Positions 45,235-53,294 of a DNA stretch of 64,000 nt are shown one piece after another. The notes below the pieces were generated by a model, which had not been told where the DNA came from, ran no database searches, and saw only the letters and a program-made list of their open reading frames with translations. Origin of the DNA: Streptomyces sp. NRRL S-350 (GTDB lineage Bacteria; Actinomycetota; Actinomycetes; Streptomycetales; Streptomycetaceae); NCBI RefSeq assembly GCF_000719705.1, contig NZ_JOHO01000004.1, positions 1 to 64,000 of the forward strand, given 5' to 3'. The translations under genes and the position numbers were made by a program. Numbering within the stretch: position 1 is the first letter of the stretch; the number at the start of each line of letters is the position of its first letter.

Positions 45235-45923
45235 CCGCCGGACACCCCGACGGCCGCCTGCTGGTGCCGCTGTACGTCCACCCCGCGGTGGACCCGGCGG
45301 CCTGGCAGGCGGTCGCCGCCGCCGACCCCGACCGGATCGCCGCCGTCGTGCTCAACCTCGCGGACGGTCCGGGCGAGGTCCCGGACGGCGTCTTCGCCGA
45401 GGCCGCCGACGAACTGCGCGCGGCCGGACTGCCGTTGGTCGGCTACGCGGACACCGACTACGGCCGCAGGCCGCACGCGGCCGTGGTCGCCGACATCCTG
45501 ACGTACCGTCAGCGGCACGGCATCACCGGCGTGTACTTCGACCAGGTGGCCACCCACCCGGGGGCTTTGGCGCACTACCGGCGGCTGGCCACGGCGGCCC
45601 GCGCGGCGGGCTGCGGCATCGTGATCTTCGGTCACGGCGAGCACCCCGACCCGGCCTACGCCGAAGTCGGCCTGGCCGACCTGTTGGTCACCTTCGAGGG
45701 CGACTGGGACACCTACCGCGCGATGACGCAACCGCTGTGGACCGGCCGGCACGCCGCATCCCGCTTCTGCCACCTCGTCTACGACGTCCCGGCCGAGCAC
45801 GCCCGGGACGCCACCGCGTTGATCGGCGCCCGCCGGGCCGGCGTGGGCTGCGCCGTCCCAGGCGCCGGCGAGAACCCCTGGCGCACCCTGCCGTACGGCT
45901 TGACCGCCGCTGAACTCACCTGA
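45231..45923 (+). CDS. spherulation-specific family 4 (GH135, Sph3-like) protein
   Basis: A 230-residue (beta/alpha)8 glycosidase-like protein. LLVPLYVHPAVDPAAWQAVAAADPDRIAAVVLNLADGPG at the N-terminus, HGITGVYFDQVATHPG in the middle (Asp104, Gln105) and LLVTFEGDWDTY near 150–160 (Glu156) match the spherulin-4/Sph3 family. In the fungal enzyme a D-E pair and a later Glu are important; here the second of the pair is Gln. No signal peptide is seen, unlike secreted Sph3, so it may act in the cytoplasm or leave by another route. ATG overlaps the previous stop codon. Its location beside a GH114 gene supports a role in trimming an alpha-1,4-galactosamine polymer. Confidence 0.8.
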   Translation: MTAGHPDGRLLVPLYVHPAVDPAAWQAVAAADPDRIAAVVLNLADGPGEVPDGVFAEAADELRAAGLPLVGYADTDYGRRPHAAVVADILTYRQRHGITGVYFDQVATHPGALAHYRRLATAARAAGCGIVIFGHGEHPDPAYAEVGLADLLVTFEGDWDTYRAMTQPLWTGRHAASRFCHLVYDVPAEHARDATALIGARRAGVGCAVPGAGENPWRTLPYGLTAAELT

Positions 45924-45945
45924 CCCGATCCGGAGTTCGACTACC

Positions 45946-46956
45946 GTGAACCGCCGCACCAGGCTACTGCCGACCGCTCTAGCCCTCGCCACCGCCACCG
46001 CCCTGCTGGCCACGTCGTGCAGCAGTTCCGGCTCGGAGGACGACGACTCGGCCGACGGCTCCCCGAGCACCCCGCCCACGGCCGCCGCCCCGAGCACGCC
46101 CGGCACCACGGCGCCGGGCACCCCCGACGGCAGCACCCCGGCCACGCCCGACCCGCCCGGCGCCACCGCCACCGGCGGGGTCCCCGGCACGCCGAGCGGC
46201 ACCACGGCCCCGGGCACCACCCCGCCCGGCACCACCGCCCCGCCGGCCGCCGGCGCCCGCTGGCAGCCCGCCCCGGGCCTGGCCTGGCAGTGGCAGCTCG
46301 GCGGCGGCGCCGTGGACCAGTCCGTGGACGTCCCGGTCTACGACATCGACGGCTTCGAGAACGACGCCTCGGTCGTCGCCGCGCTGCACGCCAAGGGCCG
46401 CAAGGTGATCTGCTACGTCAACGCCGGCTCCTGGGAGGACTTCCGCCCCGACTCCGCGGCCTTCACCAAGTCGCTGCAGGGGTCGGACACCGGCTGGAAG
46501 GGCGAGAAGTGGTTCGACATCCGCAAGCTCGACCAGCTGAAGCCGCTGATGGCCGCCCGCTTCGACATGTGCAGGAGCAAGGGCTTCGACGCCGTCGAGC
46601 CGGACACCATCGAGGCCTACAACCAGAACAGCGGCTTCCCGCTGACCGCCGACGACCAGCTCAGGTACAACCGGATGCTGGCCCAGCTCGCGCACGGACG
46701 CGGTCTGGCCATCGGTCTGAAGAACGACCTGGACCAGATCCCCGCGCTGCTGCCGGACTTCGACTTCGCGGTCAACGAGCAGTGCGCGCAGTACGACGAG
46801 TGCGACCGCGTCGCGCCCTTCGTCAAGGCGGGCAAGGCGGTCTTCCACGTCGAGTACAAGCTGGACCCGGGCCAGTTCTGTACCAAGACCAAAACGCTTG
46901 GCTTCAGTTCGATGCAGAAGAAGCTCGACCTGAACGCCTGGCGCAAGCCCTGCTGA
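45946..46956 (+). CDS. GH114 endo-alpha-1,4-polygalactosaminidase lipoprotein
   Basis: A 336-residue exported lipoprotein. The signal peptide has lipobox LLATSC (Cys at about residue 25), followed by an 80-residue Ser/Thr/Pro/Gly linker. The GH114 domain spans about 105–336: WQWQLGGGAVDQSVDVPVYDIDGFE, KVICYVNAGSWEDFRPD, GFDAVEPDTIEAYNQNSGFPL and GLAIGLKNDLDQIPALLPDFDFAVNEQC. The Asp/Glu residues in the latter blocks fit the family's catalytic positions. Homologue Ega3 cuts alpha-1,4-galactosamine chains. GTG 45946 is used. It is the last gene of the exopolysaccharide cluster and is followed by a hairpin. Confidence 0.9.
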   Translation: MNRRTRLLPTALALATATALLATSCSSSGSEDDDSADGSPSTPPTAAAPSTPGTTAPGTPDGSTPATPDPPGATATGGVPGTPSGTTAPGTTPPGTTAPPAAGARWQPAPGLAWQWQLGGGAVDQSVDVPVYDIDGFENDASVVAALHAKGRKVICYVNAGSWEDFRPDSAAFTKSLQGSDTGWKGEKWFDIRKLDQLKPLMAARFDMCRSKGFDAVEPDTIEAYNQNSGFPLTADDQLRYNRMLAQLAHGRGLAIGLKNDLDQIPALLPDFDFAVNEQCAQYDECDRVAPFVKAGKAVFHVEYKLDPGQFCTKTKTLGFSSMQKKLDLNAWRKPC

Positions 46957-46974
46957 GATACCCGTCCCCCGCCG

Positions 46975-47008
46975 CGCGGGTGACCCGGAGGAGGGCCACC
47001 CGCGCGAG
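46975..47008. terminator. hairpin at the end of the exopolysaccharide cluster
   Basis: CGCGCGGGTG (from 46975) pairs with CACCCGCGCG (to 47008) across a loop containing GGAGGAGG. It lies between convergent genes. Confidence 0.65.
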
Positions 47009-47010
47009 GG

Positions 47011-47214
47011 TCACTTGACCGCCAGCCAGATGACGGCGCCCAGCACGGCCAGCACGACGACGGCGATCACCGCGACCAGGCCGGTGCGGTTGCCGCCGCC
47101 GCTGCTGCGGCCGTAGGTGGAAACGTTGCCCGGCTCCTGGCGTGCCGGGGTCTCGTCGACGAACGCCCGGAACATCTGAGTGCTGCCGGCGGGGTCGTAG
47201 TCGTTGTCAGCCAT
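47011..47214 (-). CDS. 67-residue C-terminally anchored membrane protein
   Basis: A small protein with a hydrophilic N-terminus (MADNDYDPAGSTQMFRAFVDET) and a single membrane segment at residues about 45–66 (GLVAVIAVVVLAVLGAVIWLAV) right at the C-terminus, i.e. a tail-anchored arrangement. It is 67 residues from ATG 47214. The STQMFRAFVD segment is one I recall in small streptomycete proteins. No function is known. It converges on the exopolysaccharide cluster end and is divergent from the aldo/keto reductase. Confidence 0.75.
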   Translation of the reverse strand: MADNDYDPAGSTQMFRAFVDETPARQEPGNVSTYGRSSGGGNRTGLVAVIAVVVLAVLGAVIWLAVK

Positions 47215-47367
47215 GGCACGGACTCTAACGAATCGGCCCACCTCAGGCACAGCCCGGACCCCCGTCCCGGCCGGCACACCACCCCGTCGTGCGACGGCGG
47301 TACGACCGGCTCGTGAACACCGCGCGGCACCCGGAATGCCCGCCGCGGGAACGGGTTGGCCCCGATC

Positions 47368-48321
47368 ATGACCGGAAACCACAGCCGGGTGAGTCTCGGC
47401 ACCTCCGACCTGTCCGTATTCCCGCTCTCCCTCGGCGGCAACGTCTTCGGCTGGACGGCCGACGAGCAGCAGTCGTTCGCCGTCCTGGACGCCTACGCCG
47501 CCGCCGGCGGAAACTTCGTCGACACCGCCGACGTCTACTCGGCCTGGGCGCCGGGCAACACCGGCGGCGAGTCCGAGACCGTCCTCGGCCGGTGGCTGCG
47601 CAGTCGCGGCAACCGCGACGACATCGTGATCGCCACCAAGGTCGGCATGCACCCCGACGCCGGCGGCCTGGGCGCCGCCAACATCAAGTCCGCGGCCGAG
47701 GCGTCGCTGCGCCGCCTGGGCGTCGAGCGGATCGACCTGTACTACACCCACCGGGACGACGACACGCCGGTCGAGGAGTTCGTCACCGCGCTGGACGAGC
47801 TGGTCCGCGAGGGCAAGGTCCGCGCGGTCGCCGCCTCCAACATCAGCGGCGAGCGGCTGTCCGAGGCGCTGGCCTTCGCCGAGCGCGAGGGCCTGGCGAA
47901 GTACGTCGCCGTCCAGCCGCACTACAACCTGGTCTCGCGCCACACCTTCGAGGGCCCGCTCGCCGACGTGGTCGCCGAGCACGGCCTGGCCACCGTCCCC
48001 TACTACGCGCTCGCCTCCGGCTTCCTCACCGGCAAGTACCGCCTCGGCGGCCCCGGGGTGGACAGCGCCCGCGCCGAGGGCGCCGCCCGGTACCTGGACG
48101 ACCCGCGCGGCCCCAAGGTCCTGGAGGCCCTCGACGCCGTCGCCGAGGAGCACGGCGTCGAACTCGCCACCGTCGCCCTGGCCTGGCTCACCGCCCGTCC
48201 GACCGTGGCCGCCCCGATCGCCAGCGCCCGCACCGTCGACCAGCTCCCGCCGCTGCTGGCCGCCGTCGACCTCCGCCTCACGCCCGCCCAGACGGCCCTG
48301 CTGGACGCCGCCTCCGCCTGA
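47368..48321 (+). CDS. aldo/keto reductase
   Basis: A 317-residue NADPH-dependent (beta/alpha)8 oxidoreductase. The catalytic tetrad residues are in FVDTADVYSAWAPG (Asp, Tyr), VIATKVG (Lys) and YYTHRDDD (His). VQPHYNLVSR and the C-terminal cofactor segment TVAAPIASARTVDQL complete the family pattern. It resembles the YajO/Tas group. ATG 47368 is used; an in-frame upstream TTG is less likely. It is a single gene, followed by a long stem at 48371–48415. The substrate is unknown. Confidence 0.92.
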   Translation: MTGNHSRVSLGTSDLSVFPLSLGGNVFGWTADEQQSFAVLDAYAAAGGNFVDTADVYSAWAPGNTGGESETVLGRWLRSRGNRDDIVIATKVGMHPDAGGLGAANIKSAAEASLRRLGVERIDLYYTHRDDDTPVEEFVTALDELVREGKVRAVAASNISGERLSEALAFAEREGLAKYVAVQPHYNLVSRHTFEGPLADVVAEHGLATVPYYALASGFLTGKYRLGGPGVDSARAEGAARYLDDPRGPKVLEALDAVAEEHGVELATVALAWLTARPTVAAPIASARTVDQLPPLLAAVDLRLTPAQTALLDAASA

Positions 48322-48370
48322 GGTCGCCCGGCGCGGCAGGACCCCGTCCCTCCCCCAGGCCGCTCCTCCC

Positions 48371-48415
48371 GCAGGCCGCGAACCCGCCCCGCACCGGGCG
48401 GCGTTCGCGGCCTGC
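48371..48415 (+). terminator. hairpin terminator after the aldo/keto reductase gene
   Basis: GCAGGCCGCGAAC (48371–48383) pairs with GTTCGCGGCCTGC (48403–48415). The right arm is repeated once more directly downstream (GTTCGCGGCCTGC at about 48419–48431), giving an alternative pairing. Confidence 0.75.
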
Positions 48416-48550
48416 GACGTTCGCGGCCTGCGGCGTTCCGGTGGCATCGCCGGTCCGGGAACTATCGTCGGCACGGGCAAGTCATGGTCAATGAACCGTC
48501 AAGCACTGATCAAGACTTCCATCGACCACGACGCTGATGAGGGGGACGCT

Positions 48551-48952
48551 TTGGCCGACAATCCTGCTTGGAACGGTCTCTTCGACGACGAGGACCGGAA
48601 GCGGTACGCGAGCCTGCGGCTCAACTCCGCGGGCGGCAGCGGAACGAGCGGCAGCGGGAAGGTGACCGTCACCCCGGCGGACCTGAAGGCCCGGGCCGGC
48701 ACCGTCGACGAGATCCAGGGCAACTTCCGCACCGTCGACGACACCGCCCAGGAGAAGACCACCAACGCGTACGGCTCGCTGACCAGTTGGCTCACCGGCC
48801 CGGAGCTGCGCAACCGCTCCATCCGCTGGGACGACCAGGTGGCCACCCTCGGGAACACGCTCTTCGACATCGCCAAGCGACTGCGCCACACCGCCGACCA
48901 GTACACGGCGACCGAGAACGCCAACAAGCAGAACGTGTCCGGCGGGAACTGA
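48551..48952 (+). CDS. WXG100/Esx-like small protein
   Basis: A 133-residue helical protein that looks like a type VII secretion substrate or partner. It begins (L)ADNPAWNGLFDDEDRKRYASL; two long helices span about residues 40–130 (VTPADLKARAGTVDEIQGNFRTVDDTAQE ... NRSIRWDDQVATLGNTLFDIAKRLRHTADQYTATENAN). YTATE near the end fits the YxxxD/E export signal. TTG 48551 was chosen because GAGGGGG lies 6 bases upstream. ATG 48491 is an alternative that adds 20 residues from a less GC-rich stretch. It is 13 bases before the next gene, with which it is surely cotranscribed. Confidence 0.75.
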   Translation: MADNPAWNGLFDDEDRKRYASLRLNSAGGSGTSGSGKVTVTPADLKARAGTVDEIQGNFRTVDDTAQEKTTNAYGSLTSWLTGPELRNRSIRWDDQVATLGNTLFDIAKRLRHTADQYTATENANKQNVSGGN

Positions 48953-48965
48953 GGGATCCACCACC

Positions 48966-51176
48966 ATGCTGAGCTACGAAACCGTCCGGAACGCCAAGAT
49001 CGAACCGCTGCACGCGGCGGCCGAGGAGTGGAAGACCCTCCAGTCCCGCTACACCGGCCTCAAGGAGAGGCTGACCAACGAGGTCGCCGGCAAGCTGGCC
49101 GCCGGCTGGGAGGGCGAAGCCGCCACCGAGGCCCGCTCGCTGATCCAGAAGGCCGCCGAACAGATCGACGCCGCCGGGAAGGAGTCCGCCGACGTCAGCG
49201 GCCTGCTGGCGGACGCCGCCCAGCAGTTCGCCGACGCCCAGAACCGGCTCAGGAAGATCGCCGACGAGGACGGCCCCGCCAACCACCTCCAGGTCGACGC
49301 CACCGGGACGGTCACCGACGTCCACCCGCTGCTCCACGACAAGGCGGCCCAGGCCGACCCGGACTACCAGACGGTCTTCCTGCCCCAGCGCAAGCGCGCG
49401 GTGGAGGACCTCGTCCACAGCCTGGAGGCGGTGCTCCAGCAGGCCGCCGACGCGGACCAGGCCGCCGCCTGGGCGCTGCGCGCCGACCCGAACGGCGCGA
49501 ACGACAACGCGTTCAACCCGAACGGCTACCACACCCTCCAGGAGGCCACCGAGGCCCGCAAGGACCTCACCGACGCGCTCGCCCTGGCCGGCAAGGGCGG
49601 CGACCTCTCGGTCGAGGAGCTGACCAGGCTCAACGCCCTGCTGGAGAGGCGCAAGAACGACCCGGCCTTCGCCGAGCAGTTCGCCACCACGCTCGGGCCC
49701 AAGGGCACCCTGGAGTTCTGGCGCGACGTCAACGACCCGGCGAAGTTCGGTGCGTACAGCAAGGAACGCAACGAGGCCGTGAAGAAGCTCCAGGCCTCAC
49801 TGGGCGCGACCCTGGGCACCGCGACCCAGAGCCACTCCAAGCCCATGCAGGACTGGGAGAGCGAGATGGTCAAACTCGGTCCCCAGGTGATGAACCGCCC
49901 GGGCGGCGGTCCGACGCCGCTGGGCTACCAGCTGATGAGCAGCCTGATGCGCTCCGGCGAGTACGACACCGAATTCCTCGACAGCTACGGCAAGAGCCTG
50001 CTCGCGTACGAGCGCAACGCCAAGACCGACCCCCAGCTCATCTGGGCGCCGGACTCGACCCAGCCCAGCTGGGACCACCTCGGCGAGGGCCGCGGCGGCG
50101 ACGCGGTGGCCGGCTTCCTGGAGTCGCTCAGCCACAATCCGCAGGCCTCCACCCGCTTCCTCGACCCGGGCGACCCCCGGCACGACGACACCCTCAAGTA
50201 CCTGCTGGAGGACCGCCGCTGGCCCAAGGAGATGGGCCCCGACGGCAAGCACGTCCAGGGCCACCACGCGCTCGGCCTGGCCGTCGAGGCCGCCGCCACC
50301 GGCGACCGGCCGGGCCAGGAGGACACCGTCAGGCACCACTCCGAGGCCCAGGCCCGGGTCATGCGCGACACCGTCAACCTGCTGGACGGCGGCATCGGCC
50401 ACGAGAAGCTCCCGGCCGGCATGCAGCGCCCGATCGCCAACGCCCTGGCCGACTACTCCTCCGACACCCACGACATCCTCTCCGGCACCAACCGTGCCGC
50501 CAAGGACCACGCGGGCAGGGACGCCAGCGGCGTCTGGGTCGACCCGGTCACCGGGGAGACCAGGATGGCCACCGACAAGGGCGCCCTGATCCGGGTCCTG
50601 CGCGGCATCGCCGACGACCCGGAGTCCCACCACGTCGTCCAGCAGGCCGAGATGGTGCACGTCGCCCAGCAGCTCGCCGAACTCCCGGCGAACGCGGGCG
50701 AGAAGGAGTGGAAGGGCGTGATGGCCAACTCCTCCGTCGCCCTCGGCGTCTACGACGCCGTCCAGGCGGACGCCATCCTCGACCAGCGCGACGACGACAC
50801 CATGGTCGCGGCCTGGAAGGCCAAGGGCCTGTACCAGGGCATCGGCACCCCGCTGAAGCTCGTCCCCGTCCCCGGGGTGGGCGCGATGGCGCAGAGCCTG
50901 CTCGGCGACGGGATCATGGGGTGGCAGCTGAACGCCACCGAGGAGATCAACGCGACCGCGGCCGGCCGGATCGAGGGGAACACGCTCACCGGCTCCGACG
51001 GCCGCAGCGGACACGAGGGGATCAGCGCCATGGTCGAGAAGTGGCAGCAGCAGCGCAACGGCCTCAACCCGGACGCCCCTTCCGTCGACTGGGACGAGCA
51101 GCAGATGCGGACGATCTACAACACCGGCCGCACCGATGCGGCCACCGCACTCGGCCGTGGAGGCGAGAACAAGTGA
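48966..51176 (+). CDS. large WXG-type helical protein, possible secreted effector or scaffold
   Basis: A 736-residue protein. The first 100 residues are a WXG-like helical hairpin (AGWEGEAATEARSLIQKAAEQIDAAGKESADVSGLLADAAQQFADAQNRL) with W-E-G at the turn. Residues 100–150 are a coiled segment, and the remaining 580 residues are hydrophilic and mostly helical, without a toxin motif I recognise. The C-terminus ends GRTDAATALGRGGENK. The stop codon overlaps the next gene's GTG by 4 bases. Proteins of this type are found with streptomycete ESX-like loci; here no EccC/EssC ATPase is visible in the window. Confidence 0.75.
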   Translation: MLSYETVRNAKIEPLHAAAEEWKTLQSRYTGLKERLTNEVAGKLAAGWEGEAATEARSLIQKAAEQIDAAGKESADVSGLLADAAQQFADAQNRLRKIADEDGPANHLQVDATGTVTDVHPLLHDKAAQADPDYQTVFLPQRKRAVEDLVHSLEAVLQQAADADQAAAWALRADPNGANDNAFNPNGYHTLQEATEARKDLTDALALAGKGGDLSVEELTRLNALLERRKNDPAFAEQFATTLGPKGTLEFWRDVNDPAKFGAYSKERNEAVKKLQASLGATLGTATQSHSKPMQDWESEMVKLGPQVMNRPGGGPTPLGYQLMSSLMRSGEYDTEFLDSYGKSLLAYERNAKTDPQLIWAPDSTQPSWDHLGEGRGGDAVAGFLESLSHNPQASTRFLDPGDPRHDDTLKYLLEDRRWPKEMGPDGKHVQGHHALGLAVEAAATGDRPGQEDTVRHHSEAQARVMRDTVNLLDGGIGHEKLPAGMQRPIANALADYSSDTHDILSGTNRAAKDHAGRDASGVWVDPVTGETRMATDKGALIRVLRGIADDPESHHVVQQAEMVHVAQQLAELPANAGEKEWKGVMANSSVALGVYDAVQADAILDQRDDDTMVAAWKAKGLYQGIGTPLKLVPVPGVGAMAQSLLGDGIMGWQLNATEEINATAAGRIEGNTLTGSDGRSGHEGISAMVEKWQQQRNGLNPDAPSVDWDEQQMRTIYNTGRTDAATALGRGGENK

Positions 51177-52222
51177 CCCCCGAGCCCACGCAGCCGCGCG
51201 GGGCACGTCGGCGGTGGCGGCTCCCGGTCGCCGCCGCCCTCGGGCTGCCCCTCGCCGCCGGCGCCGTGTTCTACCTGGGCGGCGGGTACGACCGCTGGCA
51301 GGACGGCCGCAGCCTGGCCGGCCTCTGCCACGGCAGCCTGGACACCGCCGAGGTCAAGGAGTTCCTCGGCGTGGACCGGATGCGCGGCGAGGACGCCGTC
51401 TCGCCGGACGGACCGGCGGCCTGTTCCGTCGTCAACCCGGAGCACACCGGTGGGTTCCTCTCCGTCAAGACCGGTTGGGGTCAGCAGGGCTCGGCGCAGG
51501 CGCTGGCCGCGCTCCGCCGCGATCGCGCCGACCTCGCCACCACCATGGCCGCGCCCCTGGGTTACGGCCGCCGCGGCGTCCTGGACCTCCAGGAGGACGA
51601 CGGCGCGGTCGCCGTCCTCCCCCTGGACTGCCCCGGCCAGGGCGGCAAGGAGCTCCTCGTCACCGTCAAGGGCCTCCCGCGCACGGGCGGCCTCGACGAC
51701 GCCGCCCAGCGGGCCAGGTTCGCCCGCATCGCGGCGCGCACCGCCGACGGGGCCGCCCGGGTGTGGGGCTGCACGGCCCCCTCGGGGCCGGACATCACCG
51801 ACGTCCCGGCGGACACCCGGTACCGGAAGGTTCCGGCCGGGCAGGCCGCCGGCACCTGCAGCGGGCTCGACGGGACGACCGGCGAGACGGCGGCCGACCC
51901 GAACGCCCCCGTCGAGGACTGCTTCCTGTACGACGCCGGCGACAGCCCGCGATTCCGCCTGGGGGCGTACTACCCGCCGTTCGCGGACGCCCTTCCCAAG
52001 GTGGCGCACTACCCGGTCGCCGGCGCGTCCGGCAGCCGGGACGGCCTGCTCTGGGCCACCGCCTCCTGCCCCGGCGGCGGCACCGCGCTCTACACGGTGG
52101 ACACCGTCGACGACGGCAAGCGCACCGCCACGCCCGACCCGGCCGCCCAGGGGTCCGCCCTGCGCACCTTCGCCACCCGGTCGGCCGAGCGCCACGGCTG
52201 CGCCGCACCGCAGCTGCCCTGA
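51173..52222 (+). CDS. membrane-anchored extracytoplasmic protein of the WXG operon
   Basis: A 349-residue protein with a short N-terminal cytoplasmic tail (MTPEPTQPRGARRRWR), one membrane segment at residues about 17–38 (LPVAAALGLPLAAGAVFYLGGGY) and a large extracytoplasmic part. That part contains eight or so cysteines (e.g. GLCHGSL, AACSVV, LDCPG, VWGCTA, GTCSGL, EDCFLY, ASCPGG, RHGCAA), suggesting disulfides and perhaps two related subdomains. GTG 51173 overlaps the upstream stop codon. It is the last of three coupled genes. No known family was recognised. It may be the surface partner of the two WXG-type proteins. Confidence 0.8.
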   Translation: MTPEPTQPRGARRRWRLPVAAALGLPLAAGAVFYLGGGYDRWQDGRSLAGLCHGSLDTAEVKEFLGVDRMRGEDAVSPDGPAACSVVNPEHTGGFLSVKTGWGQQGSAQALAALRRDRADLATTMAAPLGYGRRGVLDLQEDDGAVAVLPLDCPGQGGKELLVTVKGLPRTGGLDDAAQRARFARIAARTADGAARVWGCTAPSGPDITDVPADTRYRKVPAGQAAGTCSGLDGTTGETAADPNAPVEDCFLYDAGDSPRFRLGAYYPPFADALPKVAHYPVAGASGSRDGLLWATASCPGGGTALYTVDTVDDGKRTATPDPAAQGSALRTFATRSAERHGCAAPQLP

Positions 52223-52231
52223 AACGCGGTT

Positions 52232-52266
52232 CGGGCCCTGACCACGGCGTGCGCGGTCAGGGCCCG
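52232..52266. terminator. bidirectional hairpin terminator
   Basis: CGGGCCCTGACC (52232–52243) pairs with GGTCAGGGCCCG (52255–52266) between convergent genes. Confidence 0.85.
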
Positions 52267-52280
52267 GTGCGGTCGCGGCG

Positions 52281-53294
52281 CTACGGCCGACCGAAGTGGG
52301 TCGGGTAGTGGTTCGCGTCGAGGGTGGAGACCCGGACGGTCCGACCGGGCCGGGGAGCCTCCACGAACGTGCCGCCGCCCAGGTACATCCCCACGTGGTG
52401 GATCCCGGAGGCCCGGCCGCTGTCGGACCAGAACACCAGGTCACCGCGGCGCAGCTGCCCCGCGCTGATGGGCGTGGTGGCCGCGTACTGGTCGTCGGCC
52501 ACGCGCGGCAGGTCGATCCCGCTGCGGCGGTAGGCCTGCTGCACGAGGCCCGAGCAGTCGTAGCCGGACGGGCCGTTGCCGCCCCAGACGTACGGCTTGC
52601 CCAGCTGGGCGAGCGCGAAGTCGACGGCCGTCTCCGTGCTGTCTGCGGCCGGTGCCCGGTCCGCGGACTGCTTGCCACCGGACCCACCGGCCCCCTCGGA
52701 ACCCCCGGGACCACCTGGACCACCGACGCCGCCGGATTGCGCGGACCGGCCGGTGCGGCTCGCGTAGACGTCAGAGTGGCTGGTCCACCGCCACTGCCCG
52801 GCACCGTTCTCGAACCAGTACCTCGACCCGTCCCAGCCCTGGCGCGGCCCGGAGGAGGCCGAGCCGTTGGAGACGGCCGCGGCGCCGGCACCGGAAGGCC
52901 TGGCGGCGGTGCCGGACTGGCCGGTGCGGCTCGCGTAGACGTCAGAGTGGCTGGTCCACCGCCACTGCCCGGCACCGTTCTCGAACCAGTACCTCGACCC
53001 GTCCCACCCCTGTTTCCCCGCCGCCGCGTGCGCGGATCCGCCCCCGGCCGTCAGGCCGACGACACCGGCACCCGCCAGCACGGAGGTGGCCAGGCAGGTG
53101 CTCCGTACGGCGCGGTGTATTCGGCTGCCGCCGGCCGCCGCGGAACGGGCGGTGCGCGGCCGGGCCGCGCAGTTCGGGCAGCCGCAGCCCGCGATCGCGG
53201 GGATGCCGCCCAGGCGCTCCTCGAAGGCGATCAGGCCGGGATCCCCATCGGGCCCGGCCCCGGGTTCGGCGTACGCGCCGGTGGCTATCCTCAT
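52281..53294 (-). CDS. C40 (NlpC/P60) peptidoglycan endopeptidase with duplicated wall motif
   Basis: A 337-residue exported cell-wall hydrolase. A 60-residue N-terminal cytoplasmic-like part with CGCPNC precedes a hydrophobic export segment (STCLATSVLAGAGVVGLTAGGGSAHA, about residues 65–90). Two copies of GWDGSRYWFENGAGQWRWTSHSDVYASRTG follow (about residues 95–125 and 152–182), identical in DNA over 88 bases. The C-terminal NlpC/P60 domain (about 225–337) has the catalytic Cys in YDCSGLVQQAYRRSG and His in GIHHVGMYLGGG. It cleaves gamma-D-Glu-diaminopimelate type bonds. The start overlaps the SPFH stop codon by 3 bases. Confidence 0.9.
   Translation of the reverse strand: MRIATGAYAEPGAGPDGDPGLIAFEERLGGIPAIAGCGCPNCAARPRTARSAAAGGSRIHRAVRSTCLATSVLAGAGVVGLTAGGGSAHAAAGKQGWDGSRYWFENGAGQWRWTSHSDVYASRTGQSGTAARPSGAGAAAVSNGSASSGPRQGWDGSRYWFENGAGQWRWTSHSDVYASRTGRSAQSGGVGGPGGPGGSEGAGGSGGKQSADRAPAADSTETAVDFALAQLGKPYVWGGNGPSGYDCSGLVQQAYRRSGIDLPRVADDQYAATTPISAGQLRRGDLVFWSDSGRASGIHHVGMYLGGGTFVEAPRPGRTVRVSTLDANHYPTHFGRP
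52748..53006. repeat. 88-bp perfect direct repeat inside the NlpC/P60 gene
   Basis: 52748–52835 and 52919–53006 are identical base for base, offset by 171 bases (57 codons), so the duplication stays in frame. It encodes the two wall-motif copies. Confidence 0.93.
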
